The translations under genes were made by a program, and so were the position numbers. Of a stretch of DNA of 64,000 nt, positions 1-13,691 are shown in pieces. Numbering within the stretch: position 1 is the first letter of the stretch; each line of letters opens with the position of its first letter. The stretch is taken from NCBI GenBank assembly GCA_034509925.1, contig CM067534.1:9473501-9537500 (forward strand), read 5' to 3'. This DNA comes from Hirudinaria manillensis (taxonomy: Eukaryota > Annelida > Clitellata > Hirudinida > Hirudinidae). Under the pieces are notes generated by a model. That model did not search any database, was not told the origin of the DNA, and saw only the letters and a program-made list of their open reading frames with translations.

Positions 1-4
1 TCAC

Positions 5-2836
5 TGTTGCAGGAATAGGCAGACAGAGCCCTGAATGTTCTCCTGTCCAAAATGGCTTCCCTTCGAAGCCGGCAATTCGGTGTTGCCGATTCCAAACTTG
101 ATCGGTGGTGGAAGAACTTCTTGGTCCTGCAGGCGAGAGTTCATTCGAGTCCATTTTAAGTTCATAACCCTACGACAACTTCGGTATCCACTTGAAAGTC
201 AGAACTCACCAATTTCAAGAGAGTGGGAAACATGTGTCTCATGGATCTGAAAATGATTTTAAAAAGGACAATCGGTTGGAATTGAAGAACGTCGTTCAAA
301 AGAATTGCAAGTCGCATCTGCTTAAAGAGTTGAACCTGAGGTAAGCCTGTCCGTCCTTATAAAACTTCAGCATCGAGTTTCCTCTGAGCGATATTTCCTC
401 AAGTTTCAACTTCTTCAACGGTTGAAGGTCCCTGCTTGATTTTATCTGGAAGCATTTAAATTCATTTAATTCGTTTGTTTTGAAACTAAAATATTTTTAT
501 CATAAAATCATTTTTAAAAAGCAAACCTCATTGTTTGAAAGATTCAGAGCGGTTATTTTCGAGGCCTTGGTGGCTAAACCGGAGAAGGATTGAATCATAC
601 TGATGGAGTTCTGGCTCAAGTCGAGACCTTTCAGCTGAAAAATCAACAATAACCGTTTATCAACATCAATTAACTAAAACGAATTACTATTATTCGGGAG
701 TTTTCCTCCTTCACAGCAACGGTACGTGTGAAATCACCTCCGGTATGTGTTCCCCGATGATGTCCACGACCGCCTCGGCGAGTTTTCGATTGCCGAGGCT
801 CACGAAGACGTCGCTCTGGATGAGGTCGGAGTCTTCGCCGAAGTTCGAGAGGTCGAGTGAGTTCGCAGAGGCGACGTACCTCTTGCTCATGACCTCCTGA
901 AATTGAATTTGATTTTTTGTGTATTGATTGAATAGTTAATTATAATCGTGAAAAATTATTCTATTTTAGAAACCATCCATCCCTGAAACAGTCGAGTGTT
1001 TGGTTCATCATTCAAAAAAAGAAAATATCTTTCTTGAAACAAAAATTGTCAAAGTAGCAACCTTGATTTTATTTAGGACTTCTGGGGTGAGGTGTGAGGA
1101 TGGCCTTGAGCAGGGACTGACCGTCAGGTTCACCTTTTTGGAAGATAACGTGAATTTTAATGTTCATATTTTATTTAATTTCTCAAAAAAAATTTAAAGA
1201 ATGCAATTATTAGTGATTTTATGTATTTTAAAAAAAATATGTTATATATTTAGTTAGGCATCTAATTAAAACTTGTAAATCAGAGAACCTCGATAGCAAA
1301 GCTAAGCAATAAATACAGGAACTTAAAGAAATTTAATAATGATCCGACTAATCACCTTCTCACCGCTGGGCAACGTTATTCGACCGCTCAAGTCTCTCAA
1401 GCTTTTGGCCAACTTGTAATCGCAGACGTTGAAAAGCATGGATTTGCCGTTCGTTCGGAACTGGATCGAAAGACGTCGAAAGATATATTTTAATCAAATG
1501 CATCTCAAAAATCGAGCATAAAGCGTGCAGTTTAAATTTATGGTTGGTTTTAACGTAATAATACTTCTTAAGTCATTAAAAATAGCAGTCAACAATAACC
1601 ATCCATTTCTCACCTTTATGGGTTGGAAGGGTCCATCGATGGAACAACTGATGGCGTTTAAAAGGATTTCTTTGGTGACTTCTTTTGAAACTCGAGCCTG
1701 AAACAAATCTCACGTCTTGTGAGGCATCAAAATCGATGCAAAGTGCAAAATGCAAAAATGTCTGAAACCAAAAACTAACCTCTACGACGTACCACTTGGA
1801 ATCTCTGAGAACTGGTCCCTGTTTGTCTCGTCTGAAGTTGTTGCCTTGCTTGCCACCATTCCTGTCGAGTAAAATTAACGAATTAATTTTAATTTAACCT
1901 TAATTGAACAATTCAGTTTGAAAAAGAAAAAACTCAATAAATTATTAGATCAATAATAATAATGTTTGCTAAGCTACAAATAGCCAAAACTTATAACAGA
2001 CTGTGGCAAGCATTAGAAATACGGCCAACAAATTAAAAATTCAAAATACCTGAACTTATTGCTCCCTCCAACATTGTTAGCTCCTCCCATAACGACATCA
2101 TCGTCCAATAACTTCTTGACGTTGGCTGCAGGATCAAATTTAAGAAGGATGATTTAGACTTTTTAACCCTAAAGGGAATTTTTAATTATATTATTTCCCT
2201 CACATGATCTTTTAAAATGAGATGCCCCTCCACCTCTTGCCTTGTAATGTGCTTGCCTATTGTTGTTGTTGTTGTTGGGTTTGTGGACCATTCCTAGAAA
2301 AACAGAAAAAATATACATGCCAATAATTCATCATTCAAAGGGTCCTCATATTCCATTTATTAGGAGTCAATCCTGTAGCTTTATCAATTTTTATTGTATG
2401 CTTTTTTAATGCACATCAAAACATACATTTCAATAACTTTCAAATTTTCAGAATTGTGAATAATTGGTATGAATGGTACTAGTTCGCATAAATTTAGGTT
2501 AATTTTTTTTTAATTTATGTATAAATCTTGTCTATCCTAATTCCCAAACAAAATGTGTGTTAGCATGTGTCATGCTTATTGACGTTTTACTATGACTAGT
2601 TGCAATCAACTACTGAAGCTGTTTTAACAAGCAATTGAAACTTAACAATCATCTAAACGAAAATATAAGCACATGGCAAGCCAAGCATTAGCTACGGAAG
2701 AGACATTTGACGCATCGCTTCGAGAAACTTATAAGCAATCCCCCTTTACTATTTGAAGGCATCACTAACGCATATCTACATCCTTGATCTCCCTAGATCC
2801 ATCTCTCGAGGAGGTTATACGGAAATTTTTAGACAT
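5..2836 (-). CDS. NXF1: Nuclear RNA export factor 1 (NXF1/TAP), 3' part cut by window edge
   Basis: NXF1, with NXT1, carries mRNPs through the nuclear pore. I read twelve exons on the minus strand: 2770-2836, 2204-2293, 2050-2125, 1780-1861, 1614-1697, 1356-1460, 1062-1133, 738-896, 527-634, 336-445, 210-246 and 5-126. All junctions keep frame, giving about 370 residues. The start at 2836 (MSKNFRITSSRDG) is chosen because it is the ATG whose exon splices in phase onto the Asn-rich N-terminal exon. After a basic, low-complexity tail comes the RNA-binding domain (SKWYVVE, then KEILLNAISCSIDGPFQPIK), a linker with EVMSKRYVASANSLDLS, leucine-rich repeats (ITALNLSNNE, LKKLKLEEISLRGNSM) and the segment before the NTF2-like domain (LPPPIKFGIGNTELP, GSHFGQENIQGSVCLFLQ). 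These match animal NXF1 in order. The NTF2-like and UBA domains lie outside the window. Exon 1 is the least certain part. Confidence 0.93.
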
Positions 2837-3115
2837 CCTTACTTCCAATCAAATTACAGCCGAGAACGCTCCTCCGATATTAACAACAACGAGAAATTAT
2901 AAACATGGATAACTCAGTATCTTTATTAGGTAGTCCAAAAAGTTATTTTATTAATTACTAAAGTTACTTAATTTTATTAATTTTGTGTAACAATACAAAA
3001 AAAATTTAAATTGAAATAAAAACAGTTTAGTACCATTAATAAAGACGTTGTTATTTTAAAACCGACATTAAATTAAAAATACTTCTACCAGCGCTTAGAA
3101 TTAGAAAAAAAGACC

Positions 3116-3124
3116 TATATAAAA
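3116..3124 (+). promoter_or_regulatory. TATA box of TMEM120
   Basis: The string TATATAAAA lies 78 bases before the TMEM120 ATG, inside the roughly 365-bp gap that separates it from the divergent NXF1 start. Transcription would be expected to begin about 25-30 bases downstream. I see no second clear core element for NXF1 in this gap. Confidence 0.5.
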
Positions 3125-3201
3125 CCCCGTGTGTTCTAGATTTTGACATACTTTTTGTTGTATATTGGTGCAGTTCGGACGAATCGTCCTAATTGCTCGA
3201 T

Positions 3202-4305
3202 ATGAGTGACAGTTTGGCTAGTTGTCTCAAAGAGTGGGATGATATTGATAAAGAATTTCTCGACTGTGAAGAACGACATAAAGTTTATTGCCAGAAAGTA
3301 GCAGACGTTAAAAATACAGAGAAGAAATGCGTTTCGGATATTGCCCACCAAAGATATGTTATCAAACAACTAACAGAGAGTATCAAAGGCATCAAAAAAG
3401 GCCAAAACTTGTCTCAAGAGGAAATCGAATCCTTGAATGAGCTGGAGCAGAAGATCAACAAAAGAAAAGACCAATTCAGAGACTTGGAAGATGTGCTACC
3501 TCATGAGAATGGACTGTATTTGAAAATTGTTTTGGGATCTGTAAATGTGTCTCTGTTGAGCAAGCAGGATAAATATAAATATAAGCAAAATTATGAACTC
3601 TTCAAACTCTATGTCACTGTTGTAACCCTCGTCCTTGGAATAGTACTTTGGATGTTCCTGGACTACAGGGTGACAGATGCAGCATTTCAGTTTTTGCTGG
3701 TATGGTATTACTGCACCTTGACAATAAGAGAGCACATCTTGAAGGTAAATGGTTCCAGGATAAAGGGATGGTGGATAACACATCATTTTATATCCACAGC
3801 CTGTGCAGGACTGCTTTTGATTTGGCCAGATGGCTATGCTTATCATATGTTTCGACCTCAATTCATTCTGTTCTCCATCTATTTAAGTCTCGTCCAATTG
3901 ATCCAGTACTACTATCAGAGCGGGACGTTGTATAGGCTTAGAGCGCTCGGCGAAAGACGCAACATGGACATCACCGTCGAAGGATTCCAGTCGTGGATGT
4001 GGAAAGGTCTTTCGTTTGTTTTTCCGTTCCTGATCGTCGCTTACCTGTTTCAATTGTACAATGCCTACTCCCTGTTTGTGTTGGCATTCGATCCCCAGTG
4101 CTCTGAGTGGCAGGTTTTCGTTCTGAGCGTCATATTCTTTGTCCTGTTCCTGGGAAACATCCGCACGGCCGCAGTCGTCCTGAAGCAAAAGGCTGACGAA
4201 AAGTCAAAGTCAAAAGAAACCGACAAGTTCGGCACAAAGTGGTTGAACAGGTACAAGTCTGCCAACGGCAATGGACAAGACAATGGCCACAACAAAGATT
4301 CTTGA
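3202..4305 (+). CDS. TMEM120: TMEM120 family membrane protein (TMEM120A/B, TACAN)
   Basis: A 367-residue protein encoded in one uninterrupted exon; vertebrate TMEM120A is about 343 residues. The ATG at 3202 gives MSDSLASCLKEWDDID, aligning with the family N-terminus; an upstream in-frame TTG is not needed. Residues 1-100 form a coiled coil (EWDDIDKEFLDCEER). A six-helix membrane domain follows, with family signatures NGLYLKIVLGSVNVSLLSKQ, RVTDAAFQFLLVWYYCTLTI, RIKGWWITHHF, YYYQSGTLYRLRALGERR and VEGFQSWMWKGL. The tail is Lys/Ser-rich and hydrophilic. The family sits in the nuclear envelope/ER and plasma membrane, has an ELOVL-like fold that binds coenzyme A, and has been linked to fat-cell differentiation and, contentiously, to mechanosensing. 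Absence of introns is notable beside intron-rich neighbours. An AATAAA lies at 4405-4410. Confidence 0.96.
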   Translation: MSDSLASCLKEWDDIDKEFLDCEERHKVYCQKVADVKNTEKKCVSDIAHQRYVIKQLTESIKGIKKGQNLSQEEIESLNELEQKINKRKDQFRDLEDVLPHENGLYLKIVLGSVNVSLLSKQDKYKYKQNYELFKLYVTVVTLVLGIVLWMFLDYRVTDAAFQFLLVWYYCTLTIREHILKVNGSRIKGWWITHHFISTACAGLLLIWPDGYAYHMFRPQFILFSIYLSLVQLIQYYYQSGTLYRLRALGERRNMDITVEGFQSWMWKGLSFVFPFLIVAYLFQLYNAYSLFVLAFDPQCSEWQVFVLSVIFFVLFLGNIRTAAVVLKQKADEKSKSKETDKFGTKWLNRYKSANGNGQDNGHNKDS

Positions 4306-4404
4306 GCTAATGAAATTTTTTTCTCTATTTTAATAGATCTGCATCATCACTACGATCATGATTTTCCTAGATTAGGTTTAATTTTGTTTCAGCTGAGTTT
4401 GTTG

Positions 4405-4410
4405 AATAAA
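4405..4410 (+). terminator. Polyadenylation signal of TMEM120
   Basis: AATAAA lies 100 bases after the TMEM120 stop codon and is the first canonical signal downstream. Confidence 0.6.
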
Positions 4411-5076
4411 CGATCGTGCCGAGACAATGTCATCAAAGGATGCGCTCAGTCTGTACTTTGAAATTTGCAAATATTTTGATTTTTCTCTCGAGTCATTTCA
4501 ATGAAGTGTTACGATAGTGGTCTCCCCACTTGAAATTTGGAATGGTATTTTGCTTTGAATGTTACTATAGGCTATCCTCTAAATCAACTTCATTGCATCT
4601 GTCAGAACATTAACAGACTTTTCTCTCTGATAATCTCAAAATAAGATACTGTAATTTCATTATCAGCTAACAACCATTCTTGCATAATTGGGCTCAAACT
4701 ATAAGCATTAACAGAAGCTTTATGGACTTGTTTGCTCTTGAATTTGCAACATTCCACCAATGTCTGGGTTTTAACCTCAATACTAAGTCACCTCCACAGA
4801 GTCAAAGACTGCTCCAAGGGCTAGATTTTCACTTTTTTGCAATGTGGCTGCTCATGACATTGTAAGGGCATTTGATTTGAATGTTCACAAAACATTATTG
4901 TCTTGACCAAAAACTGGCAATAAATCAAACTTGTTTCAGAGCTATTTTACTCAAATTCATTAAAGGTGATGTTTGGTGTTTCAGTGTTCTGCAGTCACTT
5001 TATTAATAGAATTAAGGCCAAGTTAATTAGTTAATTAATTCAGGTAACGAATATAGAAAGGTTAGCACTAGATGAC
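4411..5076. other. Intergenic, between convergent TMEM120 and BRAT1
   Basis: AT-rich sequence between two genes that end toward each other. I see no coding exon, RNA gene or mobile element. Short open frames here have no recognisable content. Confidence 0.6.
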
Positions 5077-5082
5077 TTTATT
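5077..5082 (-). terminator. Polyadenylation signal of BRAT1
   Basis: TTTATT on the plus strand (AATAAA on the coding strand) begins only 13 bases after the BRAT1 stop, implying a very short 3'UTR. Confidence 0.55.
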
Positions 5083-5095
5083 GAAGAACAACAAA

Positions 5096-7767
5096 TTAGT
5101 AGCAATCCACCAGCCCAAAGTCCAAATATTCTTCTTCATCTGAAGTCCAATAATTCTCCTTGGGAGGTACGTGAGGCATCATGCACATCTCTATGTCGTC
5201 AAGAATCGTGCAGAGCTCCTCCGACGGCTCGGGTTCTTCACTGTCCGGGTCGGATCGGCTTTTCAGAACCTCGAGCATTTTTTTGTTTTCTCCACAAAAG
5301 CACGAAACGAAGTCGAGTAGCTCGCCGTTTGGAGCCTCAACGGTTTCGCCTGAGAATTCTCGGAGCTTCTCCTCCAAGGACTTCACGACAGACATTGCAA
5401 CTCGTTGGACGGACGAGTCACAATCGTTGCAGGCCTCCAAAATACTTCTCAAAGCCAGGGACGTGACATTCAGTTCAGTCTTTGACAAATGACTTCCTGA
5501 CGTTGATTCATTGAGTTGTTGGCAATCAACATCAGCCTCTCTTGTACCATTGCAGAGCCATCTTTCCTTGTAGTGGTTCCAGATGTAACTAAACAAAACA
5601 TCAAGGAGGAGGTGACTGAAAAACTTTATCACCGGGATTTTGACTTCCCAATCCATGTCGTTCGACCCGACCGAAGCCAGAAGTTCGAGGAGACGTCCGA
5701 CGTCCGGCCATCGAGCAACGGGATCGGCCTTTGTATAGTTTTGAGGATTTCCAAAATGAAGACGTGGAAAGAAGAGATTGTCGTTGGAAGAGACGAATTT
5801 GGTGAGGAAGACGACTGCAGATCTCCTGGCGAATGCCTCTTCGTCGCTTTGAACCATCGAGATGACTTTTTCAAGGGCCAATTTCTGAAAGAATAATTTA
5901 CTTAATAAACTAATATTATCTATTTAAAATCACAAAAAAAACCTGAGTTATCTCTGTTTCGGTTCCGAGTTTTTGACAGCACGAGAGCAGAGATCCGAGA
6001 GAATCCACAGCTGCGGCCCGGACGTAAGGCTCCTCGTCCTCCAAAGACTGCCAAACCATTTTGTGGAGTTTGTGTTTAACTGTCAACTGGAAGAAGCTTG
6101 AAGTTACTGAAACATGGAAAATTAAATTTCACGAATTAAGATTTTGCGACTTAATGGACAATCGATCTTTTCACTGCAGTTACTTTTCAAAATGACATTA
6201 AAATGAAATCTAGATGAGAAATAATTTTGTAAACAAGGGCATTCCTCAACTTACTATTAGATGCATAGAGATGACCAATGAAAGTGATGACACTATCTCT
6301 GATGTCCCATTTGACATTTTGAATTAGCTGTGACAAAGAATAGAAAAGCTTTGAAGAAGATTCTTCGTCAGACGTGAAAGATGATGAGATATTCTCGAGG
6401 ACCTTGAAAATTCTTGAAACAGTGAGATGGTCTTCGTGAAAAACAGTCAATAAACTGATTAAGATTGATTTGTGATCAAAGTTTGGGAGTTCGGTTATTT
6501 TTGAGGCAAGAGAATTCAGAGCTTCGAGGCAGACCCTGATGCATTTGGGTGGATGTCGGGTTCTCGTGTCGGCATCGGAGCAAATATTTTTCAAAAACCT
6601 CAGACACAAATCAAACGCCTTGAATTTCTGTCGTATTTCGTGTTTTCCAACGATTTTGAAGGCAAAGCAGAGAACTTCAGAGTCAAAGGAGACATTGACA
6701 AAGTGGTATTTCTCATTGGAGGTCATCTCCTGGCAATCTTCAACATCATGCATCAGTGGAGACAGACAAAGGTGTTCCAGCTGTTCTTGGAAATGCTGAA
6801 ATGATGGATTTTCCAACATCCAGTCAACCACTTGAAGTGCTTTGGCCTTGTCATCCATGAGAAGCAAGTTCTTGAGGAGTTTATCGATTTCTTCGACAGA
6901 TGTTGTCATCAAATTGCACCCTTTCATGCTCAACATTCCATACAGGACATTCAAAATCCTATTGATCTCCATTGCATTACCTCTTGGTAGTTTGGACAGA
7001 ACTTGATTGAGATCATCAATCATCTCTTGAGAAAACACTGCCAACCAAGTTGGAGGCACTGTTGAATTACACAAATCAGATTTTTCCAACAAAATAATTT
7101 TCTCCATCATGCCTAATATCACTAGCAGAGAAGAATTGTCATGAATGTTGTTATGAAAGTTTTGAGCAGATGAAGAAAGTAAAAATTCTACAGCCTTTAT
7201 GTGATCCTCAAGATCTCCGCTAATAAAACTGTTGTCCATCAGTTGCTCAGCCAGAGATAGCGACGTTTTATTGACAAAGTATCTTTTATCTGATAAACAC
7301 TGTTGGATATGGCAGAGGATTTCACTTGAAAGTTGTTTGCCTTTATGTTTTGAAATGATAATTTCCATAGCTTTAAGCCATCCACAGAGAACAGACGTGT
7401 CTGAAGAGTGGATTCTCATTACTTCAACTAAGAATCCATCAATTTGGGCTAAATCTTCTGATTCTTCAGCACAGATGCTTCCACATATTCCGGCTAATTG
7501 CAGAAAAAAACTCTGTATATCGGAATCAATATTTTGTATCTGCTTAGCGTCAAAAATCCCCGTATTGGCTATCTTCGGATTGAAATCTGAAAACAAGCTT
7601 CAAGAATGTAGTTGTCGTATGGCATGAAACTTATGTGAAACCCTACCATAACGGTTACAATATTCTGCAAGCAATGTCGACAGCTTTGAGAGCAACGTAT
7701 CATCCCTGGGGCGATTGCGTTCCTTCAAGGAAAGGAGCAAATGAAATAATTTCTCCCTGACTTCCAT
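5096..7767 (-). CDS. BRAT1: BRAT1, HEAT-repeat partner of INTS11 and ATM
   Basis: Four minus-strand exons, 7647-7767, 6255-7586, 5943-6106 and 5096-5884, join in frame to give 801 residues, close to the 821 of human BRAT1. The start (MEVREKLFHLLLSLKER) is the only ATG at the head of the first exon. The body is helical repeat: for example VWQSLEDEEPYVRAAAVDSL and ALEKVISMVQSDEEAFARRS are HEAT-like units. The C-terminus is strongly acidic (TSDEEEYLDFGLVDCY). BRAT1 binds the Integrator endonuclease INTS11 (with INTS9) and was first described as a BRCA1/ATM-associated protein. From memory of recent structural work, its extreme C-terminal Cys-Tyr reaches into the INTS11 active site; this copy ends in DCY. 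Identification rests on overall architecture, length and this tail rather than on long identical blocks. Confidence 0.8.
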
Positions 7768-8661
7768 GCCTTTTTGTTTATATTAGAGAACGCGCTAGTT
7801 GCAACCGCATAGAAGAGTCGGTCTAAAATGTTCACGTCTAAATTTCTTATTGAATAAATAATTGTTTATAAAAATAGTCAAATGCATACAAGTGAAATTT
7901 ATAAATAGCCATATATAATGTGCACTATTTGTGCAGATTGCATTTGAATAACTCTTCACTAGATGTCAGGATGCATACAAAACATGTCGTTATTCGGAAA
8001 ATGTGAATATGCTTCCACCTCAATGTGTCATTTCGTCATGATTGACATCGATTCATGACAATTTTATATAAATAGTGCAAATAGTGTTGTCGCACTTACA
8101 TTATTAGAGATCTGCATAAAACTGTTATTTCAATCCATTTCTGCTAACTTCTGCTACTGGAGTGGAAATCTTTACAACTTGCATAATTAAATGAATAGTT
8201 TTGCTATTATTTTAAGTTATTTATACCTTCAAATGTCCATAAATAACCGTGCTTTAAAATATACATGAAGAACTTGTTCCTTATCTTGTTTAACACCAAA
8301 ACTCTAGGGTTGGTGCAAAACTCTTAACCGAATAAAAAAGACCAGTAACGTTTAGGTCAAACGTTTAGCGAGCTAACTTTCTGAGAAACTGTATAAATTA
8401 GCAATTACTAAATAAACACAAAACTTGAATTAACGTTGACTTGGACGAACGAGGACAGATTAAGATTAATTTGGCGGGAAGATGCATCGATATATTATAA
8501 ACAAAATTGAATTAAATTAAATTCTAAATCTGAAAACTTGGATAATTATACAAATGTCAACATCAAATCAATTTCGTCTGCTCTCACGTACCGTCGTACA
8601 ACTGGTGACGGTGAGAACTAAGGTGTGGCGCGGTTCAAGGCTGTTGACCGATAAGTAGAAA
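7768..8661. other. Divergent promoter region between BRAT1 and IDH
   Basis: About 890 bp separates the BRAT1 start (minus) from the IDH start (plus). It is AT-rich apart from a short GC-richer patch near 8590-8645 just ahead of the IDH start. I see no TATA box that clearly serves either gene and no open reading frame of interest. Confidence 0.5.
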
Positions 8662-11309
8662 ATGGAGAAACTTAAAGGTTTTTTTTGGATTTTACAAATA
8701 TTTTAAGATTATTAGAATTTGAAAACATTACTTTTTGTTACAAATACTTCCTTCAGTTGGTCCTGTAGTAGAAATTCAGGGAGATGAAATGACCAGGTGT
8801 TTGACAATTGACATTGCTAAATTGTTTTAAAAGATACTTTGAATACCGAATACTTATGTTTCAGAATAATTTGGGATCTCATCAAAGAGAAGTTAATATT
8901 GCCTTATTTGGACATAGAAATACATTTTTTTGATCTTGGAATAAAGAATAGGGATGCCACTGAAGACCAAAGTAGGGTTTTAATAAAATTTAAAATATTG
9001 TCTTTAGGTTTAATTTTTGTTTGTCTTGCTGTGTAGTTACTGTTGACTGTGCCAATGCCATAAAAAAGTATAATGTGGGCATAAAGTGTGCAACAATAAC
9101 TCCTGATGAGAAGAGAGTAGAAGGTGAGCTTGTCCTTGTGAAGTCATATTACTTCATTATTCACAATTGATTTACTAGCATTTGCTATGAATGAATGAAT
9201 GGTTTTGCTGAAGAATTTAAACTCAAGAAGATGTGGAAATCTCCCAATGGAACCATCAGAAATATCTTGGGAGGAACTGTTTTTAGAGAGGCAATCATCT
9301 GCAAAAACATTCCCAGGATTGTGAGCAACTGGAAGAAGCCCATTGTTATTGGAAGACATGCCCACGGAGATCAGGTAAATGTCTGATGTTTCATTGCAAT
9401 AGAAAATGCCATGCAGTGGGCACATCTTATTCTGGATTATTCTTAAATATCACCTGCCTTCTGTTGGAATTATGACCTTTTAGAAATAAATATTTGTATA
9501 AAAAATCACCAAATTATAAATTAGTTCATTCGATATTTTCATCACGGCAATTTGTTTTTGTAAAACCAGTACAAGGCAACCGACTTTGTCGTGCGAGGCG
9601 AAGGGAAGCTTGAAATCTCGTTCAAGCCGAGCAACGGATTGCTGCCCATCACTCACACTGTTTTCGACTTCCAGGGAGAAGGAGGAGTCGCATTGGCCAT
9701 GTACAACACGGACGAGGTCGAAACGGGTGGTAAAAACCAGAAGTGAAATTTTGACTAATTTTGTTTTTTACTTTCAGTCCATCAGGGACTTTGCCCACTC
9801 TTCATTTCAGATGGCACTACAGAAGAAACTGCCTCTCTTCATGAGGTTTGTTATTCGAAATTTAATTCTTTTGATGCTTATTTTTGAGAATTTATTGATG
9901 AAAGTTTTATTATTTGAGAGTAAAAGTGCATCTAAATGCAGCAAATTGTTTACCGAACGATCAATGTTGCTCTTCTTATTCAAGTTTTTTTTTAAAATTC
10001 CTTCCAGCACTAAGAACACCATCCTGAAACAATATGATGGCAGATTCAAAGACATATTTGAAGAGATTTATCAGAAGTCAGTGTCTCAGCCTCTATTTAT
10101 AGAAAGCAAACCTACAAGAAAGCTACAACCATTATAAAAACAGAATACCCATATTTTCAAAAACGTATTTTCAAAATCATATTTTCAAAAACATATTTTC
10201 AAAAACATATTTTCAAAAATCATATTTTCAAAAACATATTTTCAAAAACAAATCCAGGGAATACAAATCCAAGTTTGAGGAAGCAGGCATCGAATATGAA
10301 CACAGACTGATCGATGACATGGTGGCCCAGGTGCTCAAATCCGAGGGGGGCTTCGTCTGGGCCTGCAAGAACTACGACGGGGACGTCCAATCCGACTCCG
10401 TGGCTCAGGGTTCGCGACCTTTCCGGTTTTGCCGCGGACGAATAGGTTAGCGGGTGGATGGATGGATGGATGTACCGGGACGTGTTGCCATCAGGGTTTG
10501 GATCTCTCGGGATGATGACGAGCGTCCTCTGCTGTCCCGACGGAAAGACGGTCGAAGCGGAAGCCGCGCACGGAACCGTCACCAGGCACTTCAGGATGCA
10601 CGAGGAGGGCAAGGAAACTTCGACCAATCCGATCGGTGCGTCCAAAATCGATCGTTATTTATTTATTTACTATTTATTTATTTGGTGGCCTAGGCTCGTT
10701 CACTGATTTTTTGCATCTGTTAATAGTTAACGGGGAATTATCGTTCGATGTTTATTAAAACGCAGCCTCCATATTCGCTTGGACGCGAGGACTGCTCCAC
10801 CGAGCCAAACTCGACGGAAACCTCGAACTGGAAAAGTTTGCAGAAAGTCTCGAAAAGGTCTGCATCGAGACGATAGAGTCGGGTTTCATGACCAAAGACC
10901 TGGCACTGTGCATCAAGAAAGAGTAGGAATTTGATGCTTAGTTTGTCTTGTTTTTATTTCTCTTTTAATTTTTTGCTTCGTTTTACGACGGCAAAAAGTA
11001 AACGTGTTCGTAGTCGTTGAATTTAAAGTCCTGCTCCGTCTTTCAAGGTAAGTTCTGAGGTGTTAGTATTGCTAATTAGATTTTATTATTATTCAGGCAT
11101 AAGTATTATTAATAATATTGTATAATAATACACTACTAATTGTATTACTCTGCCAGTACTACCCAGGTGGTCGACACGACCGTCATTGTTACGATTGTTG
11201 TAATTGTTCTTGCTCTTCTTGCAGGATCAAACGAACCGACTACCTGAATACGTTCGAGTTTCTTGACAAGATAGCAGAAAACTTGAAGTTCAAGCTGGCA
11301 GCTTCCTGA
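8662..11309 (+). CDS. IDH1: NADP-dependent isocitrate dehydrogenase, cytosolic type
   Basis: Converts isocitrate to 2-oxoglutarate and CO2 while making NADPH. Twelve exons, all in phase: 8662-8677, 8757-8796, 8865-8971, 9037-9123, 9214-9374, 9570-9716, 9778-9845, 10008-10076, 10258-10409, 10495-10635, 10766-10922 and 11225-11309. The first codes for only five residues (MEKLK). Family signatures appear in order: [31 protein letters not shown] (substrate site), [18 protein letters not shown] (the Arg equivalent to human Arg132 and the catalytic Tyr after GDQ are kept), [18 protein letters not shown] (catalytic Lys region), [19 protein letters not shown] (metal-binding Asp residues), [15 protein letters not shown] (NADP loop) and [17 protein letters not shown]. 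No mitochondrial leader is present, so the enzyme should be cytosolic. Human IDH1 ends in AKL, a peroxisomal signal; this one ends in LAAS. Confidence 0.97.
10149..10250. repeat. 14-bp tandem repeat in IDH intron 8
   Basis: About seven imperfect copies of a unit close to CATATTTTCAAAAA stand just before the acceptor of IDH exon 9 at 10258. The array ends only about eight bases from the splice site and supplies much of the sequence upstream of it. Confidence 0.85.
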
Positions 11310-12040
11310 AGGACGGGAAGCCAATGTTTCCAGAAGGCTTATTCCACTCTCTCCCTCCCTCACTCTCTCTCTCCATCTCTCTCTCTCTCTCTGTACAACA
11401 TTCCATGTCCTCAGTGTGGCTACAACATATCCTCTATAAACATATACATATACACATACATATATATATTCTTATATTTCAATCTGTTGTGTAACTATTT
11501 AAGAAGTTATATTTTTAGGGGTATTTTGTTAACATTTTAGTTTTCAGCTCTTTAACTCCGGTCGGATGCTCAGATTCGTACGTCCTGACCCAGCAGCAGG
11601 GTGCGTTCTCTCTCAAGGGCTTTATGTTCTCATTTTAATGTAGTTTTTGGTGTTGTTGGTGTTGTTATTCCAGACATTTTGCTTCATTTACTAGGTTAAC
11701 ATTATGCTTAACTCAGTGTCTTAAGATCTCATCGACTTTATTTTGGTGACTTTGTGTTTCATTTACTGTGCACCTGTGTGTGCGTGTGCATGCGTGTGTC
11801 AGGCATTTGAGAAGAAATCTCTGTGTGAAAACAGTAAGTGCCTTACGAAATAATTGTTAATATTTATTATTTAACATTATTATTATTATTTCAATCGTTA
11901 CGAGAAGGAAGACAGTAAGACGTACTGGTTAGAAATTCAAACTCTTTATTTGTAAACTGATAATTATAACCAGCAACGTATGAAGATGAGCCAAGTGAAT
12001 AAGCATCGAAAGAGACGCAGCCGAATTGGCGCGCACGAAT
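11310..12040. other. Intergenic, between convergent IDH and actin
   Basis: Holds the IDH 3'UTR and the actin 3'UTR. A CT-rich microsatellite lies at about 11343-11392, short AT/CA repeats at 11440-11475 and a TG-rich stretch near 11770-11800. AATAAA on the minus strand (plus-strand TTTATT at 11945-11950) suits the actin transcript. No further gene is seen. Confidence 0.6.
11945..11950 (-). terminator. Polyadenylation signal of actin
   Basis: AATAAA on the minus strand, about 90 bases beyond the actin stop codon. Confidence 0.6.
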
Positions 12041-13667
<1,627 letters not shown>

Positions 13668-13691
13668 TTTGCAGAGTTAGGGGATGGCTGA

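Noticed and set aside
3496-3861. 121-codon minus-strand open frame inside TMEM120
   Set aside because: Shadow of the TMEM120 coding exon; the plus-strand protein matches its family throughout.
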